Part shown: positions 14,565-20,913 of the stretch, piece after piece
How positions within the stretch are numbered: the stretch's first letter is position 1
How the letters are laid out: every line of letters begins with the position of its first letter
Assembly (NCBI GenBank): GCA_001399705.1
Contig: LJCR01000009.1
Coordinates: 1 to 20,913, forward strand
Direction of reading: 5' to 3'
Source: Kouleothrix aurantiaca
GTDB taxonomy: Bacteria; Chloroflexota; Chloroflexia; Chloroflexales; Roseiflexaceae
DNA: 20,913 bases
Made by a program: the position numbers and the translations under genes
Notes under the pieces: model-generated
What the model was told of the DNA's origin: nothing
Database searches by the model: none
Seen by the model: only the letters and a program-made list of their open reading frames with translations

Positions 14565-15119
14565 ATGCGAGCGATCGAGATTCGCCGGCATTCCTACACT
14601 AAGAAAGGCGCCGCACGCGGCAAAGGCTCTCACCTGTCTGCGGAAGGGGTCGCCTTGGCACACACGATTGGCGCGACCATTGGCCCTTTTGACCTCGTCT
14701 TGACCAGCCCCGGTCCCCGCACCCTGGAAACGGCCATCGCTATGGGCTTTGCCGTTGACGACCAACTGGAAGCCCTGGGGGATATTTCGCCAGAGGTGGT
14801 GGACGAGATTGGGCATCATGAACGCTGGGCCTGGGAGACCCCGTTCGTCAGGTTCACCGAGATTGTGGCGCAGGGCGGCGCCACAACCCGTATGGGCAAG
14901 CGTCAGCAAGAGGCCTGGGTGCAGGCCCTGGAATCGGTCTCACCCGACGGCCAGGTTCTGGTGATCTCCCACGGGCGAGTCATTGAATCGGGCGTGGTAA
15001 CCTGCCTGCCCGACGGGGACTTTGCCGCGTGGGGTGCGCCGCTGCACCATTGTGAGGGCGTCCGCATGCAGTATGCAGTAGGGCAATTCACCGATGTACA
15101 CTTTCTACGCGTGCGATAG
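14565..15119 (+). CDS. Histidine phosphatase superfamily protein (phosphoglycerate-mutase-like)
   Basis: A 184-residue protein that starts MRAIEIRRHSYTKK. The RHS at Arg8-His9-Ser10 replaces the usual RHG; the His would carry the phosphate. HLSAEGVALAHTIG and FDLVLTSPGPRTLETAIAMG follow the RHG-family order (sxxGxxqA, then SPxxRTxxTA), and VISHGRVIESG supplies the second catalytic His. GGAGG (14548-14552) is twelve bases from ATG 14565, a long gap, but no other start fits. Substrate is unknown. It follows the GNAT-SpoU gene by about 140 bases on the same strand. Confidence 0.8.
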   Translation: MRAIEIRRHSYTKKGAARGKGSHLSAEGVALAHTIGATIGPFDLVLTSPGPRTLETAIAMGFAVDDQLEALGDISPEVVDEIGHHERWAWETPFVRFTEIVAQGGATTRMGKRQQEAWVQALESVSPDGQVLVISHGRVIESGVVTCLPDGDFAAWGAPLHHCEGVRMQYAVGQFTDVHFLRVR

Positions 15120-15373
15120 AATCACCGCTCACCGCTCTCATGTCAGGCACCTCTCGACTGGTCGAAGGATATGACCATGTTTTCCTTCTACCCCGACCGG
15201 CCTGCAGCGCATCTGGGACACCATTACGACTGAGCAGTCGTCGGCCCAGCACCAGTCTGCTGCCCAGCGTGCCATGCTTGTGCCCAGATGATAATTCTGG
15301 ATGGGTAAGTGGACGCCAACCGGCCCCGCCTCAGTACGTGCTGGTGACCTGCGGGTTGGCAGGCCGAAAGGCT
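15120..15373. other. Intergenic stretch without a recognised feature
   Basis: About 250 bases between two convergent genes. I see no open frame with protein-like character, no strong hairpin with a T-tract and no recognisable RNA gene. Confidence 0.5.
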
Positions 15374-15892
15374 TCAGACTGTTGATGCGCGCGGTGTCTC
15401 TATGACGGGTACGACCGGCTTCACCATGGTCAGCAGGGGAGTCCCAAACAAGTCGTAGGGACCATCCGTGCTCGTTTGGAAACCCAGTTGCGTGTACAAT
15501 TGAATCGCGTGCGCGAGAAACGGCGTGGTGCTGAGCACGAGCCGCGTCACAGCGTGGGCCACCGCGAACTGCTCGGCCTGCTCCATGAGACCGCGCCCGA
15601 TCCCTTGCCCACGAGCCATCGGCAGGACCGCCAGACTGCGCAGATAGAGCAGCGCATCCTGCGGCACTGCGGAGAGCGTGCCAACGATCGTGGCACGCTG
15701 CACGGCTACCCACATCGGCCCTTCGTGGAGCCTTCGCTCGATCTGGTTCGGCCTGGGCGTGGTGGCCGTGAAGGCCGCCGGTGTGTAGGCCGTCTGGTAT
15801 GCAGCGAACGACTCAGCGATTACGGAGGCAATCGCCTCAGCGTCAGTCGCGACTGCCCGACGGATGTGCATGCGCGGGGTGCGTCGTTTCAT
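15374..15892 (-). CDS. GNAT-family N-acetyltransferase
   Basis: A 172-residue protein if started at ATG 15892 (AGGT upstream, spacing long); a start at 15871 (MHIRRAVATDAEAIA) would fit the family start equally well. The acetyl-CoA motif is at LRSLAVLPMARGQGIGRGLM, with the R/Q-x-x-G-x-G/A loop as ARGQGIG, followed by the helix EQAEQFAVAH and the late strand-helix pair LVLSTTPFLAHAIQLYTQLG with F. It is convergent with the histidine phosphatase gene. Acceptor substrate is not apparent; small-molecule or antibiotic acetylation are both possible for this family. Confidence 0.85.
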   Translation of the reverse strand: MKRRTPRMHIRRAVATDAEAIASVIAESFAAYQTAYTPAAFTATTPRPNQIERRLHEGPMWVAVQRATIVGTLSAVPQDALLYLRSLAVLPMARGQGIGRGLMEQAEQFAVAHAVTRLVLSTTPFLAHAIQLYTQLGFQTSTDGPYDLFGTPLLTMVKPVVPVIETPRASTV

Positions 15893-15940
15893 AGTCACGC
15901 AACCTGACGATTCTTGGTCCTTCGAATCGCTCGAACGGCG

Positions 15941-15954
15941 ACATGCTAGCATGT
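15941..15954. promoter_or_regulatory. Perfect 14-bp palindrome upstream of the GNAT gene
   Basis: ACATGCTAGCATGT reads the same on both strands. It lies about 50 bases upstream of the minus-strand GNAT gene start, a position suited to an operator, but no binding protein can be named. Confidence 0.35.
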
Positions 15955-16148
15955 GTCCCGGAGCGAGAGAAGTGACAACGGTTGCACAGGTGGCAGGACA
16001 ATCCACACGTTCCTCCTTCTGTCCTTCGATCGTCGCCCCGATGACATCCCGTTAGGAGGGCCTGTCGATGAACGATGAACCCACACCGGATGATATGGCG
16101 TCGTGATGGCTCCGCTCCTCGCCGGCCGATCACGAGCGCACTGTTCTA

Positions 16149-16192
16149 CACCTTTTGAGCAAAAGGTGGGACTCTTTTATAGAAGGCCTTCT
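16149..16192. promoter_or_regulatory. Two inverted repeats just upstream of the sigma-ankyrin gene
   Basis: CACCTTTT-GAGC-AAAAGGTG (16149-16168) is a perfect eight-pair hairpin, followed by ACTCTTTTAT, and could be a terminator for plus-strand transcripts or an operator. Twelve bases on, AGAAGGCCTTCT (16181-16192) is a perfect palindrome 20 bases before the ATG at 16212, suitable for control of the sigma factor gene. Functions are inferred from position only. Confidence 0.4.
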
Positions 16193-16211
16193 GTCGGAAC
16201 GGTGATCCTGA

Positions 16212-17903
16212 ATGGAAGATCTCAACGTACTGATCACTCGGGCGCAAGCGTGTGATCTGGATGCCTATGGCCGGCTGGTGCAACGGTTCCAAGACATGGC
16301 CGTCGGCTACGCCTACACCATCCTTGGCGATGTGCATCTGGCAGAAGATGTCGCCCAGGAGGCCTTTGTCGAGGCATACGCCAACCTGGTCAAGCTGCAT
16401 CATCCGGCAGCTTTCTCCGCGTGGTTGCGAAAGATCGTCTTCAAGCATTGTGACCGGCTCAGACGGCGGAAGCGCATCGTAACAGTTCCGCTCGATACTG
16501 CCGCACAGGCGATTGTGGGCGAGTCCGATCCAGCGGTGATCGTTGAGGCAGCTGAGTTGCAGCGCCAGGTGATGGAGGCGATATGGGCATTGCCACCTGA
16601 CGAGCGCACCGTAACGACACTCTTCTACATCAGCGATTATTCGCAGCGCGAGATCGGTGCGTTCCTTGACGTACCCGTGATGACGATCAAGAACCGGCTG
16701 CGCACGGCGCGCACGCGACTACGCGTGAGCATGCTGGCGCTGCTCCAGGAGAACCTCTCCGACCAGCGCCCATCCCGAGACAGCACCTTCAAGGAGGCGA
16801 CCATGCAGGCACTCGACAATCTGATCCAGGCAGCATGCAGCGGCGACGTCGAACAAGCCAGACGGCTGCTCCAAGCCGATCCCTCGACGGTCCATACTCG
16901 TGACCCCTATCTGCAGAGTACGCCGCTCCACTATGCGGTGCATCGCGGCTATGTGGAGATCGTGCAGTTATTGTTGACCGCCGGGGCCGACGTGATGGCG
17001 CGTGAAGGCAGCAGTGACACGATCCCGCTACATTGGGCGGCCGAAGGGGGGCATCTGGAGGTTGCGCGGCTGCTGGTGGACCACGGCGCCGATGTCAACG
17101 CGATCGATGGCTGGCACAACCTCAGTCCAGTGGGCTGGGCCGTCGCGCTAGGGTCCGGCCAGTGTCGTCGCGAAGCTGCGCGGCACGAGGTTGCAGACTT
17201 CATGCTAAGTAGGGGCGCACAGCTCGACATCTTCTCGGCGATCGCCTGGGGCAAGCCAGATGCGGTCCAGGCGCTGATCGAGACCGATCGCGCTGTGCTC
17301 AGCCAACCGTTAGGGATCGTGGACCAACGCCGGCAGCCGCTGCACTTCGCCGTTCAGCACGGTCGGCCAGACATGGTGACATTGCTGCTGGACGCTGGCG
17401 CGGATGTGCATGCCATCACCGCCTGGGGCCTCACGCCGTTCTGCCTTGCCGTGACACACCGACAAGGACATATTGCGGAGCTTTTGCGCGCCAGGCACGG
17501 CGATGCTGATCTGTCGGCAGCAGTAGCCCTCAATCAGCTCGATCGCGCCAAAGCCCTGCTAGAGGCCGATTCGACCCTGGTCAGTCCGGCCGGCGCATAT
17601 CAGCGGCTGCTGCACTTCACCGCCCAGCAGGGCCTCGCGGAAGCGACCGCCTTGCTGCTCAGCTATCGGGCCGATCCCAACGTTGCGGCTGAGCATTTCC
17701 ACCAGGAGATCATCTGCCCGCTCTCGCCACTGCATGTGGCCGCGTGGCACGGCCACCTGGAGGTGGCGCGCGTCCTGCTCGACCATGGCGCCGATTTGCA
17801 GGCCAGAGACGCTCAGTATGAGAGCACCCCGTTCATCTGGGCGAAATGGCATCACCAGGAGGCGGTCGCCGCGCTCTTGAAACAGCGCGGGGCACAAACA
17901 TAG
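16212..17903 (+). CDS. ECF-type RNA polymerase sigma factor fused to ankyrin repeats
   Basis: A 563-residue single frame. Residues about 8-85 are sigma region 2 (DAYGRLVQRFQDMAVGYAY, GDVHLAEDVAQEAFVEAY, FSAWLRKIVFKHC). Residues about 115-172 are region 4 with the helix-turn-helix SQREIGAFLDVPVMTIKNRL. A linker (about 175-197) leads to about eight ankyrin-type units to the end; clear ones are TPLHYAVHRGYVEIVQLLL, IPLHWAAEGGHLEVARLLVD, QPLHFAVQHGRPDMVTLLLD and SPLHVAAWHGHLEVARVLLD, each with GAD-type turns. Ankyrins bind proteins, so this tail may act as a built-in anti-sigma or sensor. No anti-sigma gene is adjacent. An in-frame AAGGAGG and ATG at 16791-16805 could start a free ankyrin protein (from Met198). 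ATG 16212 has only a weak site (AACGGTGATCC). Confidence 0.9.
   Translation: MEDLNVLITRAQACDLDAYGRLVQRFQDMAVGYAYTILGDVHLAEDVAQEAFVEAYANLVKLHHPAAFSAWLRKIVFKHCDRLRRRKRIVTVPLDTAAQAIVGESDPAVIVEAAELQRQVMEAIWALPPDERTVTTLFYISDYSQREIGAFLDVPVMTIKNRLRTARTRLRVSMLALLQENLSDQRPSRDSTFKEATMQALDNLIQAACSGDVEQARRLLQADPSTVHTRDPYLQSTPLHYAVHRGYVEIVQLLLTAGADVMAREGSSDTIPLHWAAEGGHLEVARLLVDHGADVNAIDGWHNLSPVGWAVALGSGQCRREAARHEVADFMLSRGAQLDIFSAIAWGKPDAVQALIETDRAVLSQPLGIVDQRRQPLHFAVQHGRPDMVTLLLDAGADVHAITAWGLTPFCLAVTHRQGHIAELLRARHGDADLSAAVALNQLDRAKALLEADSTLVSPAGAYQRLLHFTAQQGLAEATALLLSYRADPNVAAEHFHQEIICPLSPLHVAAWHGHLEVARVLLDHGADLQARDAQYESTPFIWAKWHHQEAVAALLKQRGAQT
16791..16805 (+). promoter_or_regulatory. Internal ribosome binding site and start at the sigma/ankyrin junction
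   Basis: AAGGAGG (16791-16797) lies five bases before an in-frame ATG (16803-16805, Met198), exactly where the sigma part ends and the ankyrin part begins (MQALDNLIQAACSGDVEQA). It is a better ribosome site than that of the full gene. Either it makes a separate 366-residue ankyrin protein or it is a relic of two genes that fused. Confidence 0.45.
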
Positions 17904-17937
17904 CCGCGGTAGGCTTGTTGCGTGTAGCCGTCCAAAC

Positions 17938-17959
17938 CTCGCCAAATGATCCTGGCGAG
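17938..17959 (+). terminator. Hairpin downstream of the sigma-ankyrin gene
   Basis: CTCGCCA (17938-17944) and TGGCGAG (17953-17959) form a perfect seven-pair stem with an eight-base loop, 34 bases after the stop. No T-tract follows, so this is at best a weak or factor-assisted terminator. Confidence 0.35.
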
Positions 17960-18093
17960 ACTTGCGGCGTAAGGTCAGCAGTGGATGGTTGAGGCGCTCC
18001 CGTTGCTCTCCTAGCATAGCGTATGTCGCGCCCGCCAGTATGCTCCAATAGCTAACAAAACGCGATCGAGATCGTCACCGGCCCGCTGCTGGA

Positions 18094-18760
18094 CTACCGC
18101 CGCACCCATACGGTGAGCCGGTCGTCGATGCCATGCCATTGGGGGATGGGCACGATCGCCTGCAAGGCGAACTGTTCGCGCAGCGCCGCATAAAAGGGCG
18201 GCGTGGCCGTCGTTATGGACGATTGGCGGGTGCCGACGAGCGCCAGACACTGCCCCAGGTATTGCTGGAGCGCTTGCTCGGCCATGTTGGTTTGCGGCGG
18301 CCAGCAGAGAAACAGCGTGCGATCGGGGAATGCGACGGCCTGCTCCGGTCCGCCAGGCTGCACCGTGGTCCAGCAGGTCCCAACCGCGTCTGCGTTGCGG
18401 TGATACAGGTTGTCGTGCCCGGCGTCGATCGGCGGGCACGTGTCGAAGGCCAGGATGTCGACCCCGCGCCTCCTCAGCAGCCACGCCCAGTATCCAGTGC
18501 CGGCGCCCAGCTCCACGAGCGGCGCCAGCTCCACTAGCGCATCGAGCGCGTCCTTGTTGGGGATCGCGTGCGCGTAGCGGACCGCGAGTGTGTCGCGCGC
18601 ACTGTAACTGCTCGACGTAGCCAAGCAGGCCGGCACGATCACCCGCGGCCGCCAGCGATCGCACGACGGCCGGATCGGGCTCGCCAAAGCGTATCGCGGC
18701 CGCTTCGGTAAGGTAAGGGTTGTCGTCCGGCCCAATGGTCGTGTCTCGCGCTGCGTGCAT
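18094..18760 (-). pseudogene. SAM-dependent methyltransferase-like gene, frameshifted
   Basis: ATG 18760 (AAGAGGCGG upstream) reads MHAARDTTIGPDDNPYLTEA through GLLGYVEQ. At about 18604-18610 the protein character moves to another frame, which reads YSARDTLAVRYAHAIPNKDA and on to the TAG at 18094. The second part has the class-I methyltransferase motif LVELGAGTGYWAWLL, then GVDILAFDTCPP, RTLFLCWPPQTNMA and HGIDDRLTVWVRR. Removing one base (or adding two) at the junction gives a continuous protein of about 221 residues. It is a recent frameshift or a sequence error. It lies 21 bases after the unknown gene at 18782-19339, in the same direction, so it probably belongs to the same transcript. Confidence 0.75.
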
Positions 18761-18781
18761 GGCGCCGCCTCTTGTTCTGGC

Positions 18782-19339
18782 CTACGAACGCCTGCGTCGT
18801 TCCTGGACCGGCGTTCTGCCGATCCCGCGCGGCTGGGGCTTTTGCTCCCGCGCAGCCCGGTCGTGAAACCGAGTGTCGTACTGCGCCGCGCCCATCTCGG
18901 CGTTGTGCCGGATCTCGGCGTCGACCCGCGTCTTGCGGATCGCGGCGTCCAGGAACAGTCCGCGCAGTGCGTAGCGCAACGCAACCTCTTGGCTCGCGGT
19001 GTCGTCCGGGAACGCATCCTCCAGCGCGGCAGCCCAGGCCGCGCCGTCGGCGTAGCGAATGCCGTCGCGGACACCCGGATGGACTTGCTCCGCGAGCGCT
19101 CGCAGCGCGCCCAGCCGCATCCTGGAGAATTGGTCCATCCCAGCGGTCCGCAGTTCGGCGAAATGCTTGAACTTGGGACTGGGGTGCGCATTGAGGGCTG
19201 CGATGCGAGCGGCGACACCGCGGTTCAGCTCGACCAGGCGGACGTCGGCCAGGTATGTGCGCTCGGCGAGCTCCGGCATGACCGCGTTGCCCAGGCGCGT
19301 GAGCGCGTCGGCGTCGGTATCGAAACTTGTTTTAACCAT
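18782..19339 (-). CDS. Hypothetical protein downstream of iscB
   Basis: A 185-residue protein started at ATG 19339, with GGGAG about eight bases upstream. It is rich in Ala, Arg, Asp and Glu and looks soluble and mostly helical (MVKTSFDTDADALTRLGNAV, YLADVRLVELNRGVAARIAA, ALRYALRGLFLDAAIRKTRV), with a basic, Pro- and Arg-rich tail ending in VQERRRRS. No signal peptide, membrane segment or known motif is visible and I do not recognise the family. It begins 25 bases after the iscB stop on the same strand. Whether it is part of an iscB-containing unit or belongs to the host gene set next to the element cannot be decided here. Confidence 0.6.
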   Translation of the reverse strand: MVKTSFDTDADALTRLGNAVMPELAERTYLADVRLVELNRGVAARIAALNAHPSPKFKHFAELRTAGMDQFSRMRLGALRALAEQVHPGVRDGIRYADGAAWAAALEDAFPDDTASQEVALRYALRGLFLDAAIRKTRVDAEIRHNAEMGAAQYDTRFHDRAAREQKPQPRGIGRTPVQERRRRS

Positions 19340-19364
19340 AGCATTTCTCCCGTTCTCTGGTGTT

Positions 19365-20609
19365 TTATTGGATCGGTTTCCATCGCACGGTGCGCCCCCG
19401 CTCCAGCAACACGCAGTCTTTCGGCAGCGCCGATGGTGGCTCGCCCGTGACCCGCGCAAACGCCAACCGTCCCTGTGTGGTGGCCGTGGGTGAATAGATG
19501 CTGTAGACTTGCTTGACCCACCACCCCTTGACCCGCACGATGTCGCCCTTGCGAAAGCCGGCCAATTCCTCGTTCACCTGATAGCGCACGCGCCCCTTCC
19601 CTTTTCGGGGTAGGTCGTGAAACTGCCTCCTGGTCTGTCGCGGCCGAAAGTTGATCTGGTAGGTGTTCGGGCATTCAGGGGCGACTATCTCTCCACTCCC
19701 CAGGGTCGCAACACACAACGCGTCAGCCGTATGCGTCTTTGCCAGCCCCCTTCTCTTCCGAAACGCGCTGGTCGCGTAGCCAAACACGGTCGTGAGCGGG
19801 ACGGACGCGCCGAGGGTCGCGTAGAGATAGGTCTTGCCCTGCATACTCCGCTGGGCGATCTGGTCGAGATGGCCCGACACCCCAGTCACCGACAAGGTAA
19901 TCGTCCCATCATGGACGCGATCGTGGCAGCGTTCGCACAGCGTCAACAAGTTGGCGAGCGTGTCCTTGCCGCCATGCTCGCGGTAGACGATGTGATGGGC
20001 TTCCAGGCGGCAGTTGCCTTTACCACAGTGCCGGCAGGTATAACCGTCGCGCATCAGGCAAGCGATCCGCAGGTTCTCGTCCAGGCGGGTCGGATCCTGG
20101 TAGCGACTGCCGCGGAGCGTGGGATTGTTCAGCTGCGCGATGTCCACCTGCACATCCTCAACGACGATGCGGCTGATGGGCAGCGGAAGCTGCTTGACCA
20201 CCCGGATCACCTCCTCGACATTGGCCTTGATCGAGGGTGGCAGCCGCCCGCTGCGTGTGCTGGAGGCACGATTGGCAAAGCGCGCTGGCCGATACCACGT
20301 CCGAGCGCGCCGGCTTTTGCGGTGGGTACGGCGGATGTCGAGTTTCTCTTTCACATCGCGACGGTGGTGGATCTCGGCAGCCAGCAGGACTGCTCCGTTG
20401 CCGACACAACTGATGCCCGTCACGCTGCTGCCTTTGTCGATACCCACTGTCACGTCTTGCACATGTCCCTCACACTGCCAGGCGAGCTGGATGGTGAAGG
20501 GAGAACGAGCGACTACCCTGGCTTTCCCTGCTCGCAGCAGCTTGCGCGCTTTGGCCTCCGTACAGGGCATCAATGGTGCCCCGTCCTGATTGCGAACATA
20601 GACCTTCAT
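19365..20609 (-). CDS. iscB: IscB RNA-guided nuclease (RuvC-HNH, Cas9 ancestor family)
   Basis: A 414-residue protein with the complete IscB order. The N-terminal PLMP domain contains GAPLMPCTEAKARKLLRAGK (about residues 10-29). RuvC-I is VGIDKGSSVTGI (Asp58). An Arg-rich bridge helix follows (RRTHRKSRRARTWYRPARF, about 93-111), with RLPPS before the next helix. RuvC-II is RIVVEDVQVD (Glu151). The HNH domain has zinc ligands CRHC (192, 195) and CERC (225, 228) and catalytic EAHHIV (His205/206), with Asn220. RuvC-III is AKTHTADALC (His293, Asp296). A C-terminal domain of about 115 residues (INFRPRQTRRQFHDLPRKGK onward) would read the TAM. Such proteins cut DNA guided by an omega RNA encoded just upstream. 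No TnpA transposase is in the window. Confidence 0.9.
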   Translation of the reverse strand: MKVYVRNQDGAPLMPCTEAKARKLLRAGKARVVARSPFTIQLAWQCEGHVQDVTVGIDKGSSVTGISCVGNGAVLLAAEIHHRRDVKEKLDIRRTHRKSRRARTWYRPARFANRASSTRSGRLPPSIKANVEEVIRVVKQLPLPISRIVVEDVQVDIAQLNNPTLRGSRYQDPTRLDENLRIACLMRDGYTCRHCGKGNCRLEAHHIVYREHGGKDTLANLLTLCERCHDRVHDGTITLSVTGVSGHLDQIAQRSMQGKTYLYATLGASVPLTTVFGYATSAFRKRRGLAKTHTADALCVATLGSGEIVAPECPNTYQINFRPRQTRRQFHDLPRKGKGRVRYQVNEELAGFRKGDIVRVKGWWVKQVYSIYSPTATTQGRLAFARVTGEPPSALPKDCVLLERGRTVRWKPIQ

Positions 20610-20619
20610 ATGGCTGTAA

Positions 20620-20854
20620 GCCCTCCTTGCGGAGTAAGATGCTCCTCGCGAGTGTTCAACAGGTTTGTCATGTCCCGATCACATTCCCGTTTCCGGTAGC
20701 CTTAAACCGAAACCACAGTGCTATAGACTGGAGCGAACATCCATAGGTGTGCTGGCCTGTCGAACTGCTGCGTGCTGCCGCACGCCCGCTGGTAGTTCCA
20801 TGCGCACGAAACGATAAAACGCGATGCGTTTAGGAACTATTCTCCTCTTGAGAA
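20620..20854 (-). ncRNA. HEARO/omega RNA, predicted guide RNA of IscB
   Basis: The roughly 240 bases directly upstream of iscB hold no plausible gene but are packed with complementary segments (plus coordinates): TTCTC/GAGAA (20840-20844 with 20850-20854); a long-range perfect seven-pair stem TAGTTCC/GGAACTA (20793-20799 with 20833-20839) enclosing AAACGC/GCGTTT (20817-20822 with 20826-20831); GCGTGC/GCACGC with a four-base loop (20770-20785); an eight-pair stem with one bulge (20689-20713); and the GNRA hairpin at 20623-20634. Length, position and structure density match omega RNAs (HEARO), which end at the iscB ribosome site. The guide would be the roughly 16 bases just beyond the structured 5' end, about 20855-20872. 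Exact ends are estimated. Confidence 0.7.
20623..20634 (-). promoter_or_regulatory. Ribosome site of iscB held in a GNRA-capped hairpin
   Basis: On the minus strand CTCC-GCAA-GGAG forms a hairpin with a GCAA tetraloop whose 3' arm is the ribosome site AAGGAGG of iscB, 12 bases before the ATG at 20609. The same CTCC can pair instead with an upstream GGAG (20645-20642), which would free the ribosome site. Confidence 0.45.
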
Positions 20855-20913
20855 CGCCACCCGATCGTCCAGTCGCCGCTGACCTGGTCGAGCAGCGCGA
20901 AGACAGCGCGGCA
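20830..20913 (-). CDS. 3' end of an interrupted or adjacent gene (partial)
   Basis: From the right edge the minus strand reads CRAVFALLDQVSGDWTIGWR, which looks like genuine protein, then SQEENSS and TAA (20832-20830). The last residues coincide with the first hairpins of the presumed omega RNA, so the native C-terminus was probably replaced when the iscB element inserted. Only 27 codons are in the window and the family cannot be named. Confidence 0.45.
   Translation of the reverse strand, partial: CRAVFALLDQVSGDWTIGWRSQEENSS

Noticed and set aside
18755..19450. 231-codon plus-strand open frame
   Set aside because: Antisense to the 18782-19339 gene, which has a good ribosome site and helical protein character.
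19617..20699. 360-codon open frame on the plus strand
   Set aside because: It lies antisense to iscB and part of its RNA leader, has no protein family character, and iscB on the other strand has all its catalytic motifs in the right order.
1..20913. CRISPR arrays, tRNA and rRNA genes
   Set aside because: No regularly spaced direct repeats and no cloverleaf or rRNA-like segment was found by eye; a short tRNA could still be missed without a covariance search.

Overview
The window is GC-rich, densely coded bacterial DNA from an accessory region. The organism is probably a member of the Chloroflexota or a similar high-GC soil or environmental bacterium. This guess rests on the CmtR-type ArsR regulator in a mer operon, several MerB homologues, an ECF sigma-ankyrin fusion and an IscB locus; there is no rRNA or other phylogenetic marker here.

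Layout. (1) 1-1052, minus: an ABC transporter permease domain running off the left edge, divergent from (2) a mercury-resistance operon on the plus strand at 1251-5210. That operon has an ArsR/CmtR-type metalloregulator, a MerE-like membrane protein, mercuric reductase MerA, organomercurial lyase MerB, an extracytoplasmic thioredoxin-like protein whose first redox Cys is replaced by an in-frame TGA (possible selenocysteine), and a MerR-family regulator. (3) 5207-11362: an extended merB region full of duplications and decay. It holds a frameshifted second merB, a fragment of a flavoprotein gene, a CPBP-family membrane protease, an intact flavoprotein monooxygenase-like gene, a wrecked ANT(6)-type aminoglycoside adenylyltransferase, a second copy of the merR 3' end plus MerR-type promoter plus broken merB, two more intact but divergent MerB homologues and a small membrane protein. 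The same MerR-type promoter, with a 20-bp spacer, occurs three times. (4) 11586-15119, plus: a NUDIX hydrolase, a bleomycin-resistance/glyoxalase-fold protein, a 600-residue GNAT-SpoU/TrmH methyltransferase fusion and a histidine-phosphatase-like protein. (5) 15374-15892, minus: a GNAT acetyltransferase. (6) 16212-17903, plus: an ECF sigma factor fused to ankyrin repeats. (7) 18094-20913, minus: a frameshifted SAM-methyltransferase-like gene, an unknown protein, and an IscB RNA-guided nuclease preceded by a highly structured leader that looks like its HEARO/omega RNA, abutting the 3' end of another gene.

How it works together. MerB cleaves the C-Hg bond of organomercurials and MerA reduces the released Hg(II) to Hg(0); the MerE-like protein would bring mercury in. 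The ArsR-type repressor probably binds the palindrome over the operon promoter, and the MerR-family protein probably acts at the repeated 20-bp-spacer promoters of the extra merB copies. The TGA-containing thioredoxin-like protein, if read through as selenocysteine, would place a selenol, an exceptionally strong mercury ligand, outside the membrane in an organomercury operon. That is the most interesting candidate here, but a simple nonsense mutation has not been excluded.
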